Of a DNA stretch of 64,000 nt, positions 34,818 to 44,465 are shown piece after piece. The position numbers were made by a program, and so were the translations under genes. The stretch is from JAHBNG01 sp039028975 (GTDB taxonomy: Bacteria; Chloroflexota; Anaerolineae; Caldilineales; Caldilineaceae). The stretch covers positions 1 to 64,000 of the forward strand of contig JBCCHB010000053.1 of NCBI GenBank assembly GCA_039028975.1. The letters run 5' to 3'. How positions within the stretch are numbered: the first letter of the stretch is position 1; each line of letters opens with the position of its first letter. Below the pieces are notes generated by a model, which was not told the DNA's origin, did no database searches, and saw nothing but the letters and a program-made list of their open reading frames with translations.

Positions 34818-37800
34818 CTATTGTGTACACCGGATATCCCTGGCGATTTGTGCATAGATATCGGGCAATTCCTCTGTGCTAGGTGCAAAGCGATAATCTG
34901 CCGGATCGCTAGCAATCTGGCGCAGCGTGTCCTCATCTGCGTCAGTCCCCAAGCCAATGGTAAAGATGCGGATTCCAGCATCCTTACTGATTTGAGCGGC
35001 GGCAATTGGATCTTGCCCAGCGCTATTTCGGCCATCGCTAAAGAGAATAATCACAGGTGTATGGTTGGGATCATGCCGACTGCTCTGTAGCTCTTCCGTT
35101 GCAGCGACAATGCCTTCGCCGATAGCCGTTCCCCTGCCCGTAGCAATATTGGCTAGCGTCGCATCTAAGGCAACCTTATCTTGATTCAACGGCTGAACAA
35201 CCTCGGCTACGGCCGAAAATGTGGCGATCCCAGCCTGATCCTGAGACAAATTCATCTGCTCCAAAAAGTCGCTGGCCGCACGTGTGGCAGCAATCAGCTT
35301 CCCACCATTTTGCATACTCCCCGAGCTATCCAAGACCAACATCACATCCACCGTTTGAAGATCATCTGCTGAACAGTAGAACGGCAGTTCAACGATGGGC
35401 AAAAATAGGCCCCTCTGTAAACCAAAGAGGGTGGCATCCCCTTCTAGCGGTGTTCTTGGATCGTTAGAATCAATGGTAATTCTTCCTTGATTCGGGCCGC
35501 CGTCGTAAGAGCATTGAGCCTGATTGTTGATCACCTGGGTAGATACATCATCCTTCACCCGCGCCTGAAATCCGATCGTGACCGTTGTGCCGGCTGGGAG
35601 GATGGCAATATCCGCCTGAATCGTTGACCCTTGTGCTGTGACCGATCCCAATGTCGTTTGTAGCGTCCCTTCAATTAGCTGGAGTTCGGGGGGGAGAATA
35701 TCACGAAGCTGGACATTGGAGGCTGGTACCCGATCCCCGTTGACAATGTTGAGCAGGTAAAGAAGTGTGTCACCAGCCGATCCACCATCGATGCCCGAGT
35801 CGTTTATCAACATGACAGATTTGGACAAAGTCAAGTTGGGTGGTGCGCTGACTTCTCCTGTGGCATCGCCTGGGTTGCTAATGTAGATGCCATTGTCCGG
35901 AACGGTGATCGACCCCAATTCTGTACTCTGCACGGTACAGCTATTTTGCAGAACTGTGTTCAACGCGGCGGTTTCGGCAATTGTACTCTCAAAGCTGATC
36001 ATTACGCGCCCACCAGGAGAAAGTGTGCCTATGTTGACACCCACAACCGTATCATTGATGCTATTTCCACCAATAACGATTCCTTGGTTTGTTCGGACTG
36101 TCCCAGGAACAACAGTTATTCCCTCATTGAGTTCATCTAGCATCAGCAGATTTGTTGCTGGGCGATTGCCGCGATTCTCGATCTCAATCTGATAAAGGAG
36201 CACATCACCAGGTGTTACGCTCTCACTTTGATCGACATCCTTAAAAAGCGAAACGCTCTTTTGGTTCTCTAAGAGAGGTGCAAAACGCAGCTGAATATCG
36301 GTGCTTTGGCACCTATCGCCAAGACCAATACGCCCAACACAGACCGGCGGATTATTGGGATAGATGCAAGCAGCCAAATTCGAGATGGCATTAATCGTTC
36401 TACTGAAATTTGTCGGAATGTACACCTGAAAACCGACAGTTACCTCTGCACCTGGTGGCATGGGCCCCATGGCAATATCGACAACCGAATCATTGGCACC
36501 ATTCCCTGATACAACGGTCCCGGCCGTAGTCTCTACTGAGCCAGCAATTAACGCTGTGTTGGGATCTAATGAGTCGATAAAGTTAGATGCCTGGGCCGTT
36601 TGGTTGCCAAGATTCTTCATGACGGCTCTATACTGAAGGGTGTCTCCTGGACCCGCAATGCCATTCCGGTCGAGATCAACTAAGAGCGACGCCTGCTTTT
36701 CGGTCTGAATAATAGGGCGGCGACCAATGATGATTTCTGCTGGTTCTGAACGATTAATAGGTGAGATAGTGGGATGAGACACACAATCAAGGTAGCTGGG
36801 TATCCGGTAACCGGGGAACTGATCTACGTCGGCACCCAACAGAATATCGTATCGGACGGTTGCCGAGCCGTTGACGGCCAGATTCCCCAGATTCACCAGC
36901 ACATTTTTATCTGTGTCGCCGTTCCCTTCCAGAATCATGCCCTGAGAGGCCTGCACCGAGCCATTGACCAGAGCCGCGTATTCATCTAATACAGTCTGAT
37001 AGCGTGCGGACATGGCCAGACCATCCCCGCTGTTGGTAATAGTGACAGTACAACGTACGATATCCCCGCTGTTGTTCAGCCCGTCGTTATTCGCATCGTT
37101 GACGAGCGTGCAACTGGTGCTGGCACCCAACTGTGGAGAGCCACGAAGAACGCGGATAATTAGCGGCGCATCTACAGTTCCAACCGTCGTAGCCACATTT
37201 AGATCATCGATGGCCCGGATGTAATATTCGATATCCTCATCTACTTCGCTGGGCGGTAGCTCAACCTGATAGGTGTCACCACCTACTGCTGACATGGCGA
37301 GTTCCCGATAGATTAGCTGGCCTTGACGACGCCACTGCAAAACCACGCTCACTACTCGATTGGTTGTGTCAATGACATCAGCTTCAAAAGAGATAGCGGT
37401 ATTGACCTCCACCATAGAGATCGGTGCATGATTGATGGTGGGTGCTTGATTGGGCAGTACGCTGATGTGAAAGAGGTTGTCCGCCACGTCTTCAGAGGGC
37501 AATTGGGACGAGACCTGACCATCTGTTGCCCGCACATAGTACTCAACGCCTGGTGGTGCAAGAGTAGGAATCGTTGCCCGATAGAGATTGCCGCTGGATT
37601 GGGACATGGACACCGAGATAAAGGGATCCTCCGAGCCGCTGCTGCGATAGAAAAGGGTTACCGATTGAACGAAAGGTTCGGCGGCATCGGTCACCTGTAC
37701 CTGAATGCTTGGTGACGTTCCTTCTGCTTGGGCCGTGCGGTTCAAGATCAACGTCTCCTGTGTTAACTGGATCCGTGGTGCAGCACCTGGAATATAGGTG

Positions 37801-39077
37801 CAGTTGAAGCTCTCTTGAAAACCAGGCGCATTGATATCACATCGGATATTACGCAACGTTGCATCCTGAACTGGGTTGCTGCTGAAATAGCGCAATACGT
37901 ATGTTCCTGCCGTGTCAGAAACAATGGTGTCCAGGATCGTGTTGTAGGGACCAACGACATTAAACTGAAGCCCACCTGTGACGCCTCGGATACTGGATTC
38001 ATCACAGTAATCGCTGTTGGAAAAATCTACACCACAATTGACGGCAGTGTGGACTGTTATATCATTTGCCAGGAGTAGATTGATGACAGCCTGCTTTTCT
38101 AGGTTGGCTATATGGTCAGTGCCAGAGTTGCTGTCGCTATCTTCGTCGGTAATCATAATGAAGATCTTCTGCGCACCGGTGCGGAAGTCGAACTGTTCAA
38201 TCGCATATCGCACAGCCAGATATCCTGGTTCAAGGCCGCCACCGGCACCAAGCGTACCAATCCAGCTTTGGAAGGTAGCAATATCATCGTTGTCCAGTAG
38301 AATCCCATTGTTAAAGACAAATGGATTGGCTGAGTCAATGACTGTATTGTTCCCAAATCGGACCAGACCTAGGCGGAAATCCACGTTGCTATTCAGCAGC
38401 GCCTGGGCGAATGCATTGACATTGTCGCGCACATCATTAATTTCCTCGGCCATACTGCCACTACTATCAATGAGGAAGACAATATCAGCCAGTCGCACTC
38501 CTCCATCGGTCTCAGGTGGCGTCACCACAAATGATTCCATCTGCGGAACGTTGTTTTCAAAGCAGGCAAAGTTGCTATCGGTTAGGTTACCAACCGGTAT
38601 GCCATTATCGCTGACTGCAACATTGAGGTAAATATAGGGGAAGTTTTGACTGCTGCAATCGCGTAGAATCGTATCGGCGGGGCCTTGGGGTGCAGTATCA
38701 GCAGAAGACGAGGACTCGGCGGATGGGGATGCAGCGGCTTGGGCGTTGGTTAAATTGTTGCTTACCTCAATTGCAAACGCGGCAGCACTTTCTGGATTCA
38801 CTTCTTCTGGCGTGAGACCAGCCTGTAGCATGGCTGCCACCAACTCCGCATCTAGGTTGTGCTCCTGGGTTAGCTGGCTGATCAACAGCCCCAATTCATG
38901 GAGAGTCGTTACCTCAATGTCTTGGGCCTTGGCCTGTTTGGTGACGCTGCTGATAATCCCATTGAAGACTTCATAATGGGTAGAGGACAAAAAAGCTGAA
39001 GAGGCCACAAGGCCAATGACAAGAACCAACGAGTAGACAATAGGGTAGACCCTTAGTCGGGGAAAATCAGAAATCAC
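34818..39077 (-). CDS. Giant exported protein: vWA - DUF11 repeats - vWA
   Basis: 1419 residues. An N-terminal membrane segment (12-32) is followed by a Ser/Ala-rich region, then a von Willebrand A domain with the MIDAS motif DSSGS at 204-208. Beta-sandwich modules with FYRSSGSEDPF and ATDGQ follow. Four DUF11-type repeats with N-G-D/PGDTLxYxxxxxNxG motifs occupy roughly 640-1200. A second vWA with DSSGS at 1250-1254, TGRGTAIGEG and FSDGRNS ends the protein. MIDAS sites bind Mg2+ and protein ligands. There is no visible catalytic domain or sortase signal, so a cell-surface adhesion role is inferred. Probably co-transcribed with the next gene downstream. Confidence 0.88.
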   Translation of the reverse strand: MISDFPRLRVYPIVYSLVLVIGLVASSAFLSSTHYEVFNGIISSVTKQAKAQDIEVTTLHELGLLISQLTQEHNLDAELVAAMLQAGLTPEEVNPESAAAFAIEVSNNLTNAQAAASPSAESSSSADTAPQGPADTILRDCSSQNFPYIYLNVAVSDNGIPVGNLTDSNFACFENNVPQMESFVVTPPETDGGVRLADIVFLIDSSGSMAEEINDVRDNVNAFAQALLNSNVDFRLGLVRFGNNTVIDSANPFVFNNGILLDNDDIATFQSWIGTLGAGGGLEPGYLAVRYAIEQFDFRTGAQKIFIMITDEDSDSNSGTDHIANLEKQAVINLLLANDITVHTAVNCGVDFSNSDYCDESSIRGVTGGLQFNVVGPYNTILDTIVSDTAGTYVLRYFSSNPVQDATLRNIRCDINAPGFQESFNCTYIPGAAPRIQLTQETLILNRTAQAEGTSPSIQVQVTDAAEPFVQSVTLFYRSSGSEDPFISVSMSQSSGNLYRATIPTLAPPGVEYYVRATDGQVSSQLPSEDVADNLFHISVLPNQAPTINHAPISMVEVNTAISFEADVIDTTNRVVSVVLQWRRQGQLIYRELAMSAVGGDTYQVELPPSEVDEDIEYYIRAIDDLNVATTVGTVDAPLIIRVLRGSPQLGASTSCTLVNDANNDGLNNSGDIVRCTVTITNSGDGLAMSARYQTVLDEYAALVNGSVQASQGMILEGNGDTDKNVLVNLGNLAVNGSATVRYDILLGADVDQFPGYRIPSYLDCVSHPTISPINRSEPAEIIIGRRPIIQTEKQASLLVDLDRNGIAGPGDTLQYRAVMKNLGNQTAQASNFIDSLDPNTALIAGSVETTAGTVVSGNGANDSVVDIAMGPMPPGAEVTVGFQVYIPTNFSRTINAISNLAACIYPNNPPVCVGRIGLGDRCQSTDIQLRFAPLLENQKSVSLFKDVDQSESVTPGDVLLYQIEIENRGNRPATNLLMLDELNEGITVVPGTVRTNQGIVIGGNSINDTVVGVNIGTLSPGGRVMISFESTIAETAALNTVLQNSCTVQSTELGSITVPDNGIYISNPGDATGEVSAPPNLTLSKSVMLINDSGIDGGSAGDTLLYLLNIVNGDRVPASNVQLRDILPPELQLIEGTLQTTLGSVTAQGSTIQADIAILPAGTTVTIGFQARVKDDVSTQVINNQAQCSYDGGPNQGRITIDSNDPRTPLEGDATLFGLQRGLFLPIVELPFYCSADDLQTVDVMLVLDSSGSMQNGGKLIAATRAASDFLEQMNLSQDQAGIATFSAVAEVVQPLNQDKVALDATLANIATGRGTAIGEGIVAATEELQSSRHDPNHTPVIILFSDGRNSAGQDPIAAAQISKDAGIRIFTIGLGTDADEDTLRQIASDPADYRFAPSTEELPDIYAQIARDIRCTQ

Positions 39078-39363
39078 GGCTAACTCCTTTTGGGTAGAAG
39101 AGAAATATGGGTATTGATCATCTAACCATAAAAAGCATATAGTTGATCTATTGAATTCCTATTGAGATTCTATTAGAGTTGTTCCGATTGAAGAGTCCGC
39201 CCAGGTTTAAAAACGCTGGGCTACAGAACAGACGTCCCATTAATGGGACTGGGTAGAATGGAGGGCCGCGGATCACAGGGATTTTTGAGTCTCGAAACTG
39301 CCAATGCTCAAAGGGCTTGGAAAAACTCGGTTGCTGAGTGGCCGAAACGATGACTATAGCCGA
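39078..39363. other. Non-coding gap with palindromes
   Basis: Contains CCCAG…CTGGG (39200-39220) and a perfect 16-bp palindrome GTCCCATTAATGGGAC (39234-39249). The region is upstream of the minus-strand vWA gene, so the palindrome is a possible operator. Confidence 0.4.
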
Positions 39364-40308
39364 TTATCTTATCTGATCCTCAACCATTCTTGCTCCTGGT
39401 GATATGGGGCGGTTGATTAGATAGATACCGCTGCCAACGAGTAACATGCCGATCAGCATCCCCAAGGTAACAATTTCTCCAAGGAAAAGGACGCCAAATG
39501 TAGTGGCAACAATGGGAATCAGATAGGTCGTTAATGAAAAGAGTGTTGCACCAAAACGTCGGATGATGATAAATGCCATAAATTGTCCTGCTAAAGCTCC
39601 TATCACCCCCGCGTATACAATAGAAAAGATGCTAGCCGGTGTAAAGCTTGTCCACGACACATTGCCGGCTAAGAAGAATGCGCCGATACTTGTGATCACA
39701 GCGCCAACCAAAAGGCGAATTCCCGTAACGACAAATGGATCCATCTCTGTCATACGGCGGCGGACAAAGATAGTATTGATTACCTCAGAACAAAGTGCAA
39801 TTAAGACAAATGTAAAGCCTACTGCACTCGCTCCTTGCCCTCCCACTAGCCCGCTATCTGCCAGCCCATTTTCACCCCGCAGGACCAGCAAGAGCGAACC
39901 AACCAACGCCAAGGCAACCCCGAGCACCTTGTTCAAGCTCATCTTCTCATCGGGTAGGAAGAAGTGTGCAGCAATCACCATTAAAGCTGGCCCGATGGTA
40001 ACAAAAATACTGGCGACTCCACTCGACTGATATTGCAGGGACAAAATAAATAGGGACATGGGGATAGCTACCCCAATCACGCCACTCACTCCCGCATGAC
40101 GCCACAAATTCCAATCTTTTGGCCAAACCTGTGCTCTTCTATAGAGCTGATACAAAAAGAGCAGACAAAAAAAGAATGTCGCCACCGAAAGCCGTAGGGC
40201 GATAAAGAGATACGGGTCAACCTCGCCAACCCCAAATCGGCTGACGACAATGTTGGTTCCCCAAAAGAGGCTAAGTAGGCCGATATAGGGTAAGGCTTTG
40301 GTATGCAT
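39364..40308 (-). CDS. EamA/DMT superfamily permease
   Basis: 314 residues from the ATG at 40308 (MHTKALPYIGLLSLFWGTN), a normal start for the family. Ten membrane segments in two EamA repeats are visible; the second repeat begins GFTFVLIALCSEVINTIFVRR. WGTN and PxxxxxxR type motifs fit. Such carriers export amino acids, nucleotides or other metabolites; substrate unknown. Confidence 0.92.
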   Translation of the reverse strand: MHTKALPYIGLLSLFWGTNIVVSRFGVGEVDPYLFIALRLSVATFFFCLLFLYQLYRRAQVWPKDWNLWRHAGVSGVIGVAIPMSLFILSLQYQSSGVASIFVTIGPALMVIAAHFFLPDEKMSLNKVLGVALALVGSLLLVLRGENGLADSGLVGGQGASAVGFTFVLIALCSEVINTIFVRRRMTEMDPFVVTGIRLLVGAVITSIGAFFLAGNVSWTSFTPASIFSIVYAGVIGALAGQFMAFIIIRRFGATLFSLTTYLIPIVATTFGVLFLGEIVTLGMLIGMLLVGSGIYLINRPISPGARMVEDQIR

Positions 40309-40407
40309 ATAATTTGTTATGAATCGATTATAGTAGCAAGCAACCCAATACACAATCTGCAAAAAATGAGACTGAAGGGTAATGTTCTTCCATCCTATGG
40401 ATGGACT

Positions 40408-40457
40408 TTGTCAGCACTGTGTCGGCATTGTGTCATACATTCCTCATGTGCTGACAA
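40408..40457. repeat. 10-bp perfect inverted repeat downstream of the SDR
   Basis: TTGTCAGCAC (40408-40417) pairs with GTGCTGACAA (40448-40457). It lies 46 bp past the SDR's 3' end and ~100 bp upstream of the permease start on the same strand. No T-run. Confidence 0.5.
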
Positions 40458-40502
40458 TACATAGACATTCGCTTCAATTTTTCGTCGCATAGCTCATACA
40501 TC

Positions 40503-41243
40503 TTATCGCGTAAAGAGATTCCGTTTAACATACTTTGCATCGTCTGATGCCAAAAAAGCCAGTACATTGGCAACGCCACCAGGATCCCCCAACTTTTGAA
40601 TGGCTTCCTCTCGATCAAAGCCCTTACCCTGATACTCGGCCGCGCTGCGCATCTGTTCAAGCTTTAGTTCACTCACAATACTACCCGGGCAGACCACATT
40701 AACCCGGACACCACGAGAACTTAGATGCCCTTCCAGTACCATGCCCATGCCGTTGACTGCCCCCTTGCTTGTTCCGTAAGCAATGGACGAACTTCCCCCG
40801 GTGACACCCGCTCCTGAGGCGATAAGAATGATGGAACCTTGTGCATCGACCAGTAGCGGTGTAGCATACTTTGTGCATAAGAATGAGCCTTTGACATTCA
40901 CGTCCATGACAAAATCGAAGGTCTCTATGGGGAACTCTTCGGGCTGCAGCAACGCACCCTGCAGCACCCCTGCTGCACAGATGAGTACATCCAATCGGCC
41001 ATAACGGGTGCGGACTTGGTCAAATGTTCCTTCCACAGCCTCGGCATCACGTACGTCCAAAGGATAGAAGGCTGCCTTTCCACCGCCCTCTCTGATGGTC
41101 GCGGCTAACGGCTCTCCCAAATCTTCCCGGAGATCAGCAATGATTACATCCGCGCCTCGTTCCGCACAGAGTTGGGCCGTAGCGCCACCAATGCCCTGAG
41201 CACCACCTGTAATCAGAATGACCTTGTTCTTTAAACTATCCAT
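40503..41243 (-). CDS. Short-chain dehydrogenase/reductase
   Basis: 246 residues from ATG 41243 (MDSLKNKVILITGG), with AAGGGGGAA upstream. Cofactor motif TGGAQGIG, NAG-equivalent CAAG, catalytic YGTSK and the PG motif NVVCPGSI are present. The C-terminus DAKYVKRNLFTR is close to the usual VRGxxFTR ending of one glucose-dehydrogenase-like branch. Substrate not predictable. It is followed by the permease on the same strand, 194 bp away. Confidence 0.92.
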   Translation of the reverse strand: MDSLKNKVILITGGAQGIGGATAQLCAERGADVIIADLREDLGEPLAATIREGGGKAAFYPLDVRDAEAVEGTFDQVRTRYGRLDVLICAAGVLQGALLQPEEFPIETFDFVMDVNVKGSFLCTKYATPLLVDAQGSIILIASGAGVTGGSSSIAYGTSKGAVNGMGMVLEGHLSSRGVRVNVVCPGSIVSELKLEQMRSAAEYQGKGFDREEAIQKLGDPGGVANVLAFLASDDAKYVKRNLFTR

Positions 41244-41395
41244 TCGTTCCCCCTTTGAAATTTGAATATGCCACAGTTCTCGAAAATTTATGTACAATAG
41301 GTAGTAGTTGAAACCCCTGTTTCTTTTGACCCTGATGAATTCTCACCTAAAACGAGATGTTGGTCTGCACCGAGGTATAAATTGAGATGTCGTCA

Positions 41396-42775
41396 TCAAA
41401 GCGTAAGCACTTGCTCAACCGCCTCTAAGGTCGGGTCGATGGGTTTAACCCCACCCGTCGCCTCGATGGCCGCAGTAACGTCCTTCAACCCATTGCCTGT
41501 ATTGATGATGACAACGACTTCATCTGGTTTGACAAACTGATTGGCCACTGCATTCTGCAATCCGGCTAGTGCTGCAGCCCCTGCGGGTTCCCCGAAGACA
41601 CCGCCCTGCCTAGCCATCGGGAGCATGGCAGAACGGATGGCCTTATCCGAGACGGTAATAAAGGCCCCCTCACTCTGGCGTACCGCATTTAACGCCTTAA
41701 TTGGATCACGCGGAGCATCCACGCTGATGCTATCGGCGCAAGTAGTCGCTTGAACTGGGGCTGGGAATGCATTACCAGCCTGCCAAGCATTGGCCAGCGC
41801 TGCGCTCTCCTCCGACTGTACCCCATATAGCCTAGGCATCTTGTCAATCCAGCCAAGGGCCAGAAGATCTTTAAAGCCTTTATGGACACCGCCAATAATA
41901 CAACCGTCACCAACCGAGACGAAGACGACGTCTGGTGCTACAAAGGGCAATGATGAGTGTGACGTATGTAGAGGATCAGAGGCAACCTCTCGCTGTGCTT
42001 GTTGTGCTTGTTGTGCTTGTTGTGCTTGTTGTGCTTGTTGTGCTTGTTGTTGCGCCAACTGGAGCGCAATTTCGTAAGAGACGGTCTTTTTCCCCTCGGT
42101 CATATATGGATTAAGACCTGTATTACGATTAAACCAGCCAAATTGCTGACAAGCTCGGGAGCATAGATCAAACGCCTGGTCATAGCTACCGTTGAGCGTC
42201 AAGACGGTGCTACCATAGATCAACAGTTGGGCAATCTTGGCGGGCGGCGCACTTTTGGGAACAAAGATGACACTTTTCTGCCCAGCCGCGGCACATTGCC
42301 CAGCCAAAGCGGCTGCGGCATTTCCGGTGCTGGCGGTAGCGACAATAGGATACTGATTCTCTTGGGCCATAGCCACAGCAATAGCTGATGCCCGGTCTTT
42401 TAAGGAACCACTGGGCTGTCTGCCGTCGTCCTTAATATAAAGATGATTCAGCCTTAGCGTTTGGGCAAGCGTCGACGCTTCCAAAAGAGGTGTGCCACCA
42501 ACGGGAACAGGAGGCAATGATGCCCGATTACAAAGAGGCAGCAGGTGATGAAAACGTCCTATGGAACTGTCTGAATCGGTGGCGATCTGCTGTGCGTTTG
42601 TGTCGCGTAAAATGGCTTGATAATCGTAACGAGCATCTAAGGTACCCACATCGCTACCCTGATTTGGACGACAAGTGCATTGATAATGAATGCGCCCATC
42701 TGAAAACGTATCTGGGGAGTAGTTCTTCCCACAACGAAGGCAAACCAATTCTGATAGATAAGGCGAAAGCTTCAT
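41396..42775 (-). CDS. thrC: Threonine synthase with a Gln-Gln-Ala tandem insert
   Basis: 459 residues, ATG at 42775 with AAAGGG upstream. Converts O-phosphohomoserine to threonine with PLP. The N-terminal zinc-ribbon-like CLRCGKNYSPD…CTC and the Lys in SGSLKDRASA (PLP Schiff base), the ASTGNAAAALAGQCA motif and phosphate loop VGDGCIIGGVHKG fit the archaeal/Chloroflexi-type enzyme. An insertion of about 40 residues, mostly QQA units, falls in the middle before VAPDVVFVSVGDG and is absent from relatives as far as I remember. Closely related PLP enzymes (threonine dehydratase, cysteate synthase) cannot be fully excluded. Confidence 0.85.
   Translation of the reverse strand: MKLSPYLSELVCLRCGKNYSPDTFSDGRIHYQCTCRPNQGSDVGTLDARYDYQAILRDTNAQQIATDSDSSIGRFHHLLPLCNRASLPPVPVGGTPLLEASTLAQTLRLNHLYIKDDGRQPSGSLKDRASAIAVAMAQENQYPIVATASTGNAAAALAGQCAAAGQKSVIFVPKSAPPAKIAQLLIYGSTVLTLNGSYDQAFDLCSRACQQFGWFNRNTGLNPYMTEGKKTVSYEIALQLAQQQAQQAQQAQQAQQAQQAQREVASDPLHTSHSSLPFVAPDVVFVSVGDGCIIGGVHKGFKDLLALGWIDKMPRLYGVQSEESAALANAWQAGNAFPAPVQATTCADSISVDAPRDPIKALNAVRQSEGAFITVSDKAIRSAMLPMARQGGVFGEPAGAAALAGLQNAVANQFVKPDEVVVIINTGNGLKDVTAAIEATGGVKPIDPTLEAVEQVLTL
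41994..42047. repeat. 9-bp in-frame tandem repeat inside threonine synthase
   Basis: Six exact copies of TGTGCTTGT. On the coding strand they encode repeated Gln-Gln-Ala. The unit length keeps the frame whatever the copy number, so slippage would change only the length of the loop. Confidence 0.95.
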
Positions 42776-42866
42776 GAATAACCCTTTTATGTCAACGATA
42801 ATGAAAGCTATTTGTTATGTTGAATCCAATATTTGTCATGTACAATGAAACCAGCTCAATGTCTTA

Positions 42867-42963
42867 GAGGCTGAATATTCAAACAGCCTCGGGTCGTCGT
42901 TAGTCGAGTAAACGGGCAAGGTATATCTTGCCTCCACCAGAGGTAGAATATTCAAATGCCCTC
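42867..42963. repeat. Pair of GAATATTC boxes with hairpins
   Basis: GAGGCTG-AATATTCAAA-CAGCCTC (42867-42890) holds the palindrome GAATATTC, and a second GAATATTC with similar flanks is at 42946-42953. Between them lies GGCAAG-GTATAT-CTTGCC (42915-42932). The block sits between the divergent thrC and 43030 genes and could be regulatory. Confidence 0.55.
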
Positions 42964-43029
42964 TTAGAATAACCAAGCCCCGACATTCGCTTCAAACCTT
43001 TCTCTGATTCTAGGTTAAACGGAAGTAAT

Positions 43030-44274
43030 ATGACAAAATCATTCCAAAGAAATTCGGTCGAAAAGTCCTACATCAACCTGGACGTTTTGCCGAAGAACAC
43101 CCAAAACGCCAATTACAGCAATATGATTGCTGATACCCTAATGTCCTCGCCCGTACCACTCTCTGCTCACGAAATAGATGCTGCCTTGGGCCATAGTTTG
43201 CCCAAAGGCACAGATATTCACCGACTCATAGAGCAGACTGCTGATACAATCTTCCAGGTTGTGCAGTGCGCGCCCGACCAATATGGTTGGCTCTCGAACC
43301 TAATAAAGGGTTCCATTATTCGTCATCCACTCACAGCAGATGAGGCCGAACAAGGTTTCCTGTTATTGGATGAGCTAGAACATGCTGTGCTATTTCCTGA
43401 ATTCTTCCAAACTCATCGCTCAGAGGCACGCATCCTCTACATTGAGCTATTCGGTGGGCCAACGATTCCTGCCGAAGCATATATCGAGCAGAAGACTTGG
43501 TCACTACGTCTTGGACCACAGTTCGTTGCCTGGGTGGATGAACAGGGTGGAGAGGGCCGCGATGACATTTTGATTACAGCTAACGATGTCAACAATGGAC
43601 AATACATGTTGCGCCTTCATCCTAGGGAAGCACGTGATGATAGCCTGATCCAAAGTCGCAATGTCCAATTAACGCTTAAGGCAGAAGAGATCGTTCGCAA
43701 AATCCAAAAGAGCAAAGGATCTATAACTTCCTGGGATTTGGCCGCTCAGTTGCTGGCAGACGAGGTCTATCGAGATGCTATTCCACCGGACGATCTACAC
43801 TGTGTACTCCACCAATATAGCTTGCTTCATTTTGATAGCAATGTGGGATATGTCTTGAAAGAAGATGTGCCAGGAAACATCGATGCATTTAGTAATCATC
43901 ATCTTTTTACGAGTGATCAGTCAGAAGAGCCAATGACTGAACCTAAATACGATTTTTCAACGTTAGATTCCGGTATACCCAATCTGAGTGATCTTGCTAC
44001 GCCCAATGGTGAGTATGATCAATACCTGGATAAGCTATTTCGTTCCGGCATTATGGATTCGCCCTTCACGGAGGACGAGTATTGTATTCTGCGGGCTGAA
44101 CTTGAGTCTCTGGTCACTATAGAACGACAATTCGGTTATCTACTTGCAGAACAACGAAATCGCCAGAATGATCTGCTTGCTTGCTTGCTGGTTGATGTCG
44201 ATAGTTTAAATGGTACCAATATGGACTACCCGAATCAAAATGATTACGACGAGCCGCCCTACCTAGAGCGGTAA
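43030..44274 (+). CDS. Hypothetical 414-residue protein
   Basis: Preceded by GGAAGT at the right spacing. Soluble and acidic, with no signal or membrane segments. The segment MIADTLMSSPVPLSAHEIDAALG (about residues 32-55) looks like a winged-helix start. A beta-rich middle (EARILYIELFGGPTIPAEAYIEQKTWSLRLG) resembles domains that accompany HTH modules, and a helical end follows (DEYCILRAELESLVTIERQFG). I do not recognise the family. A perfect terminator follows at 44401. Confidence 0.6.
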   Translation: MTKSFQRNSVEKSYINLDVLPKNTQNANYSNMIADTLMSSPVPLSAHEIDAALGHSLPKGTDIHRLIEQTADTIFQVVQCAPDQYGWLSNLIKGSIIRHPLTADEAEQGFLLLDELEHAVLFPEFFQTHRSEARILYIELFGGPTIPAEAYIEQKTWSLRLGPQFVAWVDEQGGEGRDDILITANDVNNGQYMLRLHPREARDDSLIQSRNVQLTLKAEEIVRKIQKSKGSITSWDLAAQLLADEVYRDAIPPDDLHCVLHQYSLLHFDSNVGYVLKEDVPGNIDAFSNHHLFTSDQSEEPMTEPKYDFSTLDSGIPNLSDLATPNGEYDQYLDKLFRSGIMDSPFTEDEYCILRAELESLVTIERQFGYLLAEQRNRQNDLLACLLVDVDSLNGTNMDYPNQNDYDEPPYLER

Positions 44275-44400
44275 CAGCATCTGGAGAGGTAGTGATTGTT
44301 GATAATCAGACCCTGTTTGAAAGCGATTCCGTCCTAAGAGCTAAACTTGGCGTCAATGTCAGCCAAAAGATTTCGGATAATTCAATAAGTCCCGTATAAT

Positions 44401-44429
44401 AAAGGTCGCCTATATAATAGGCGACCTTT
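44401..44429 (+). terminator. Perfect hairpin terminator
   Basis: AAAGGTCGCCTAT-ATA-ATAGGCGACCTTT, 13-bp arms, 126 bp after the preceding stop and 36 bp before the next gene. A short T-rich tail (CTTTATCTATGTATTT) follows. Confidence 0.65.
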
Positions 44430-44465
44430 ATCTATGTATTTAGTTTACATTCCCTCAATAAACAT

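Noticed and set aside
41790..42077. Plus-strand Cys-rich frame (CCAC repeats)
   Set aside because: Complement of the Gln-Gln-Ala repeat in thrC.
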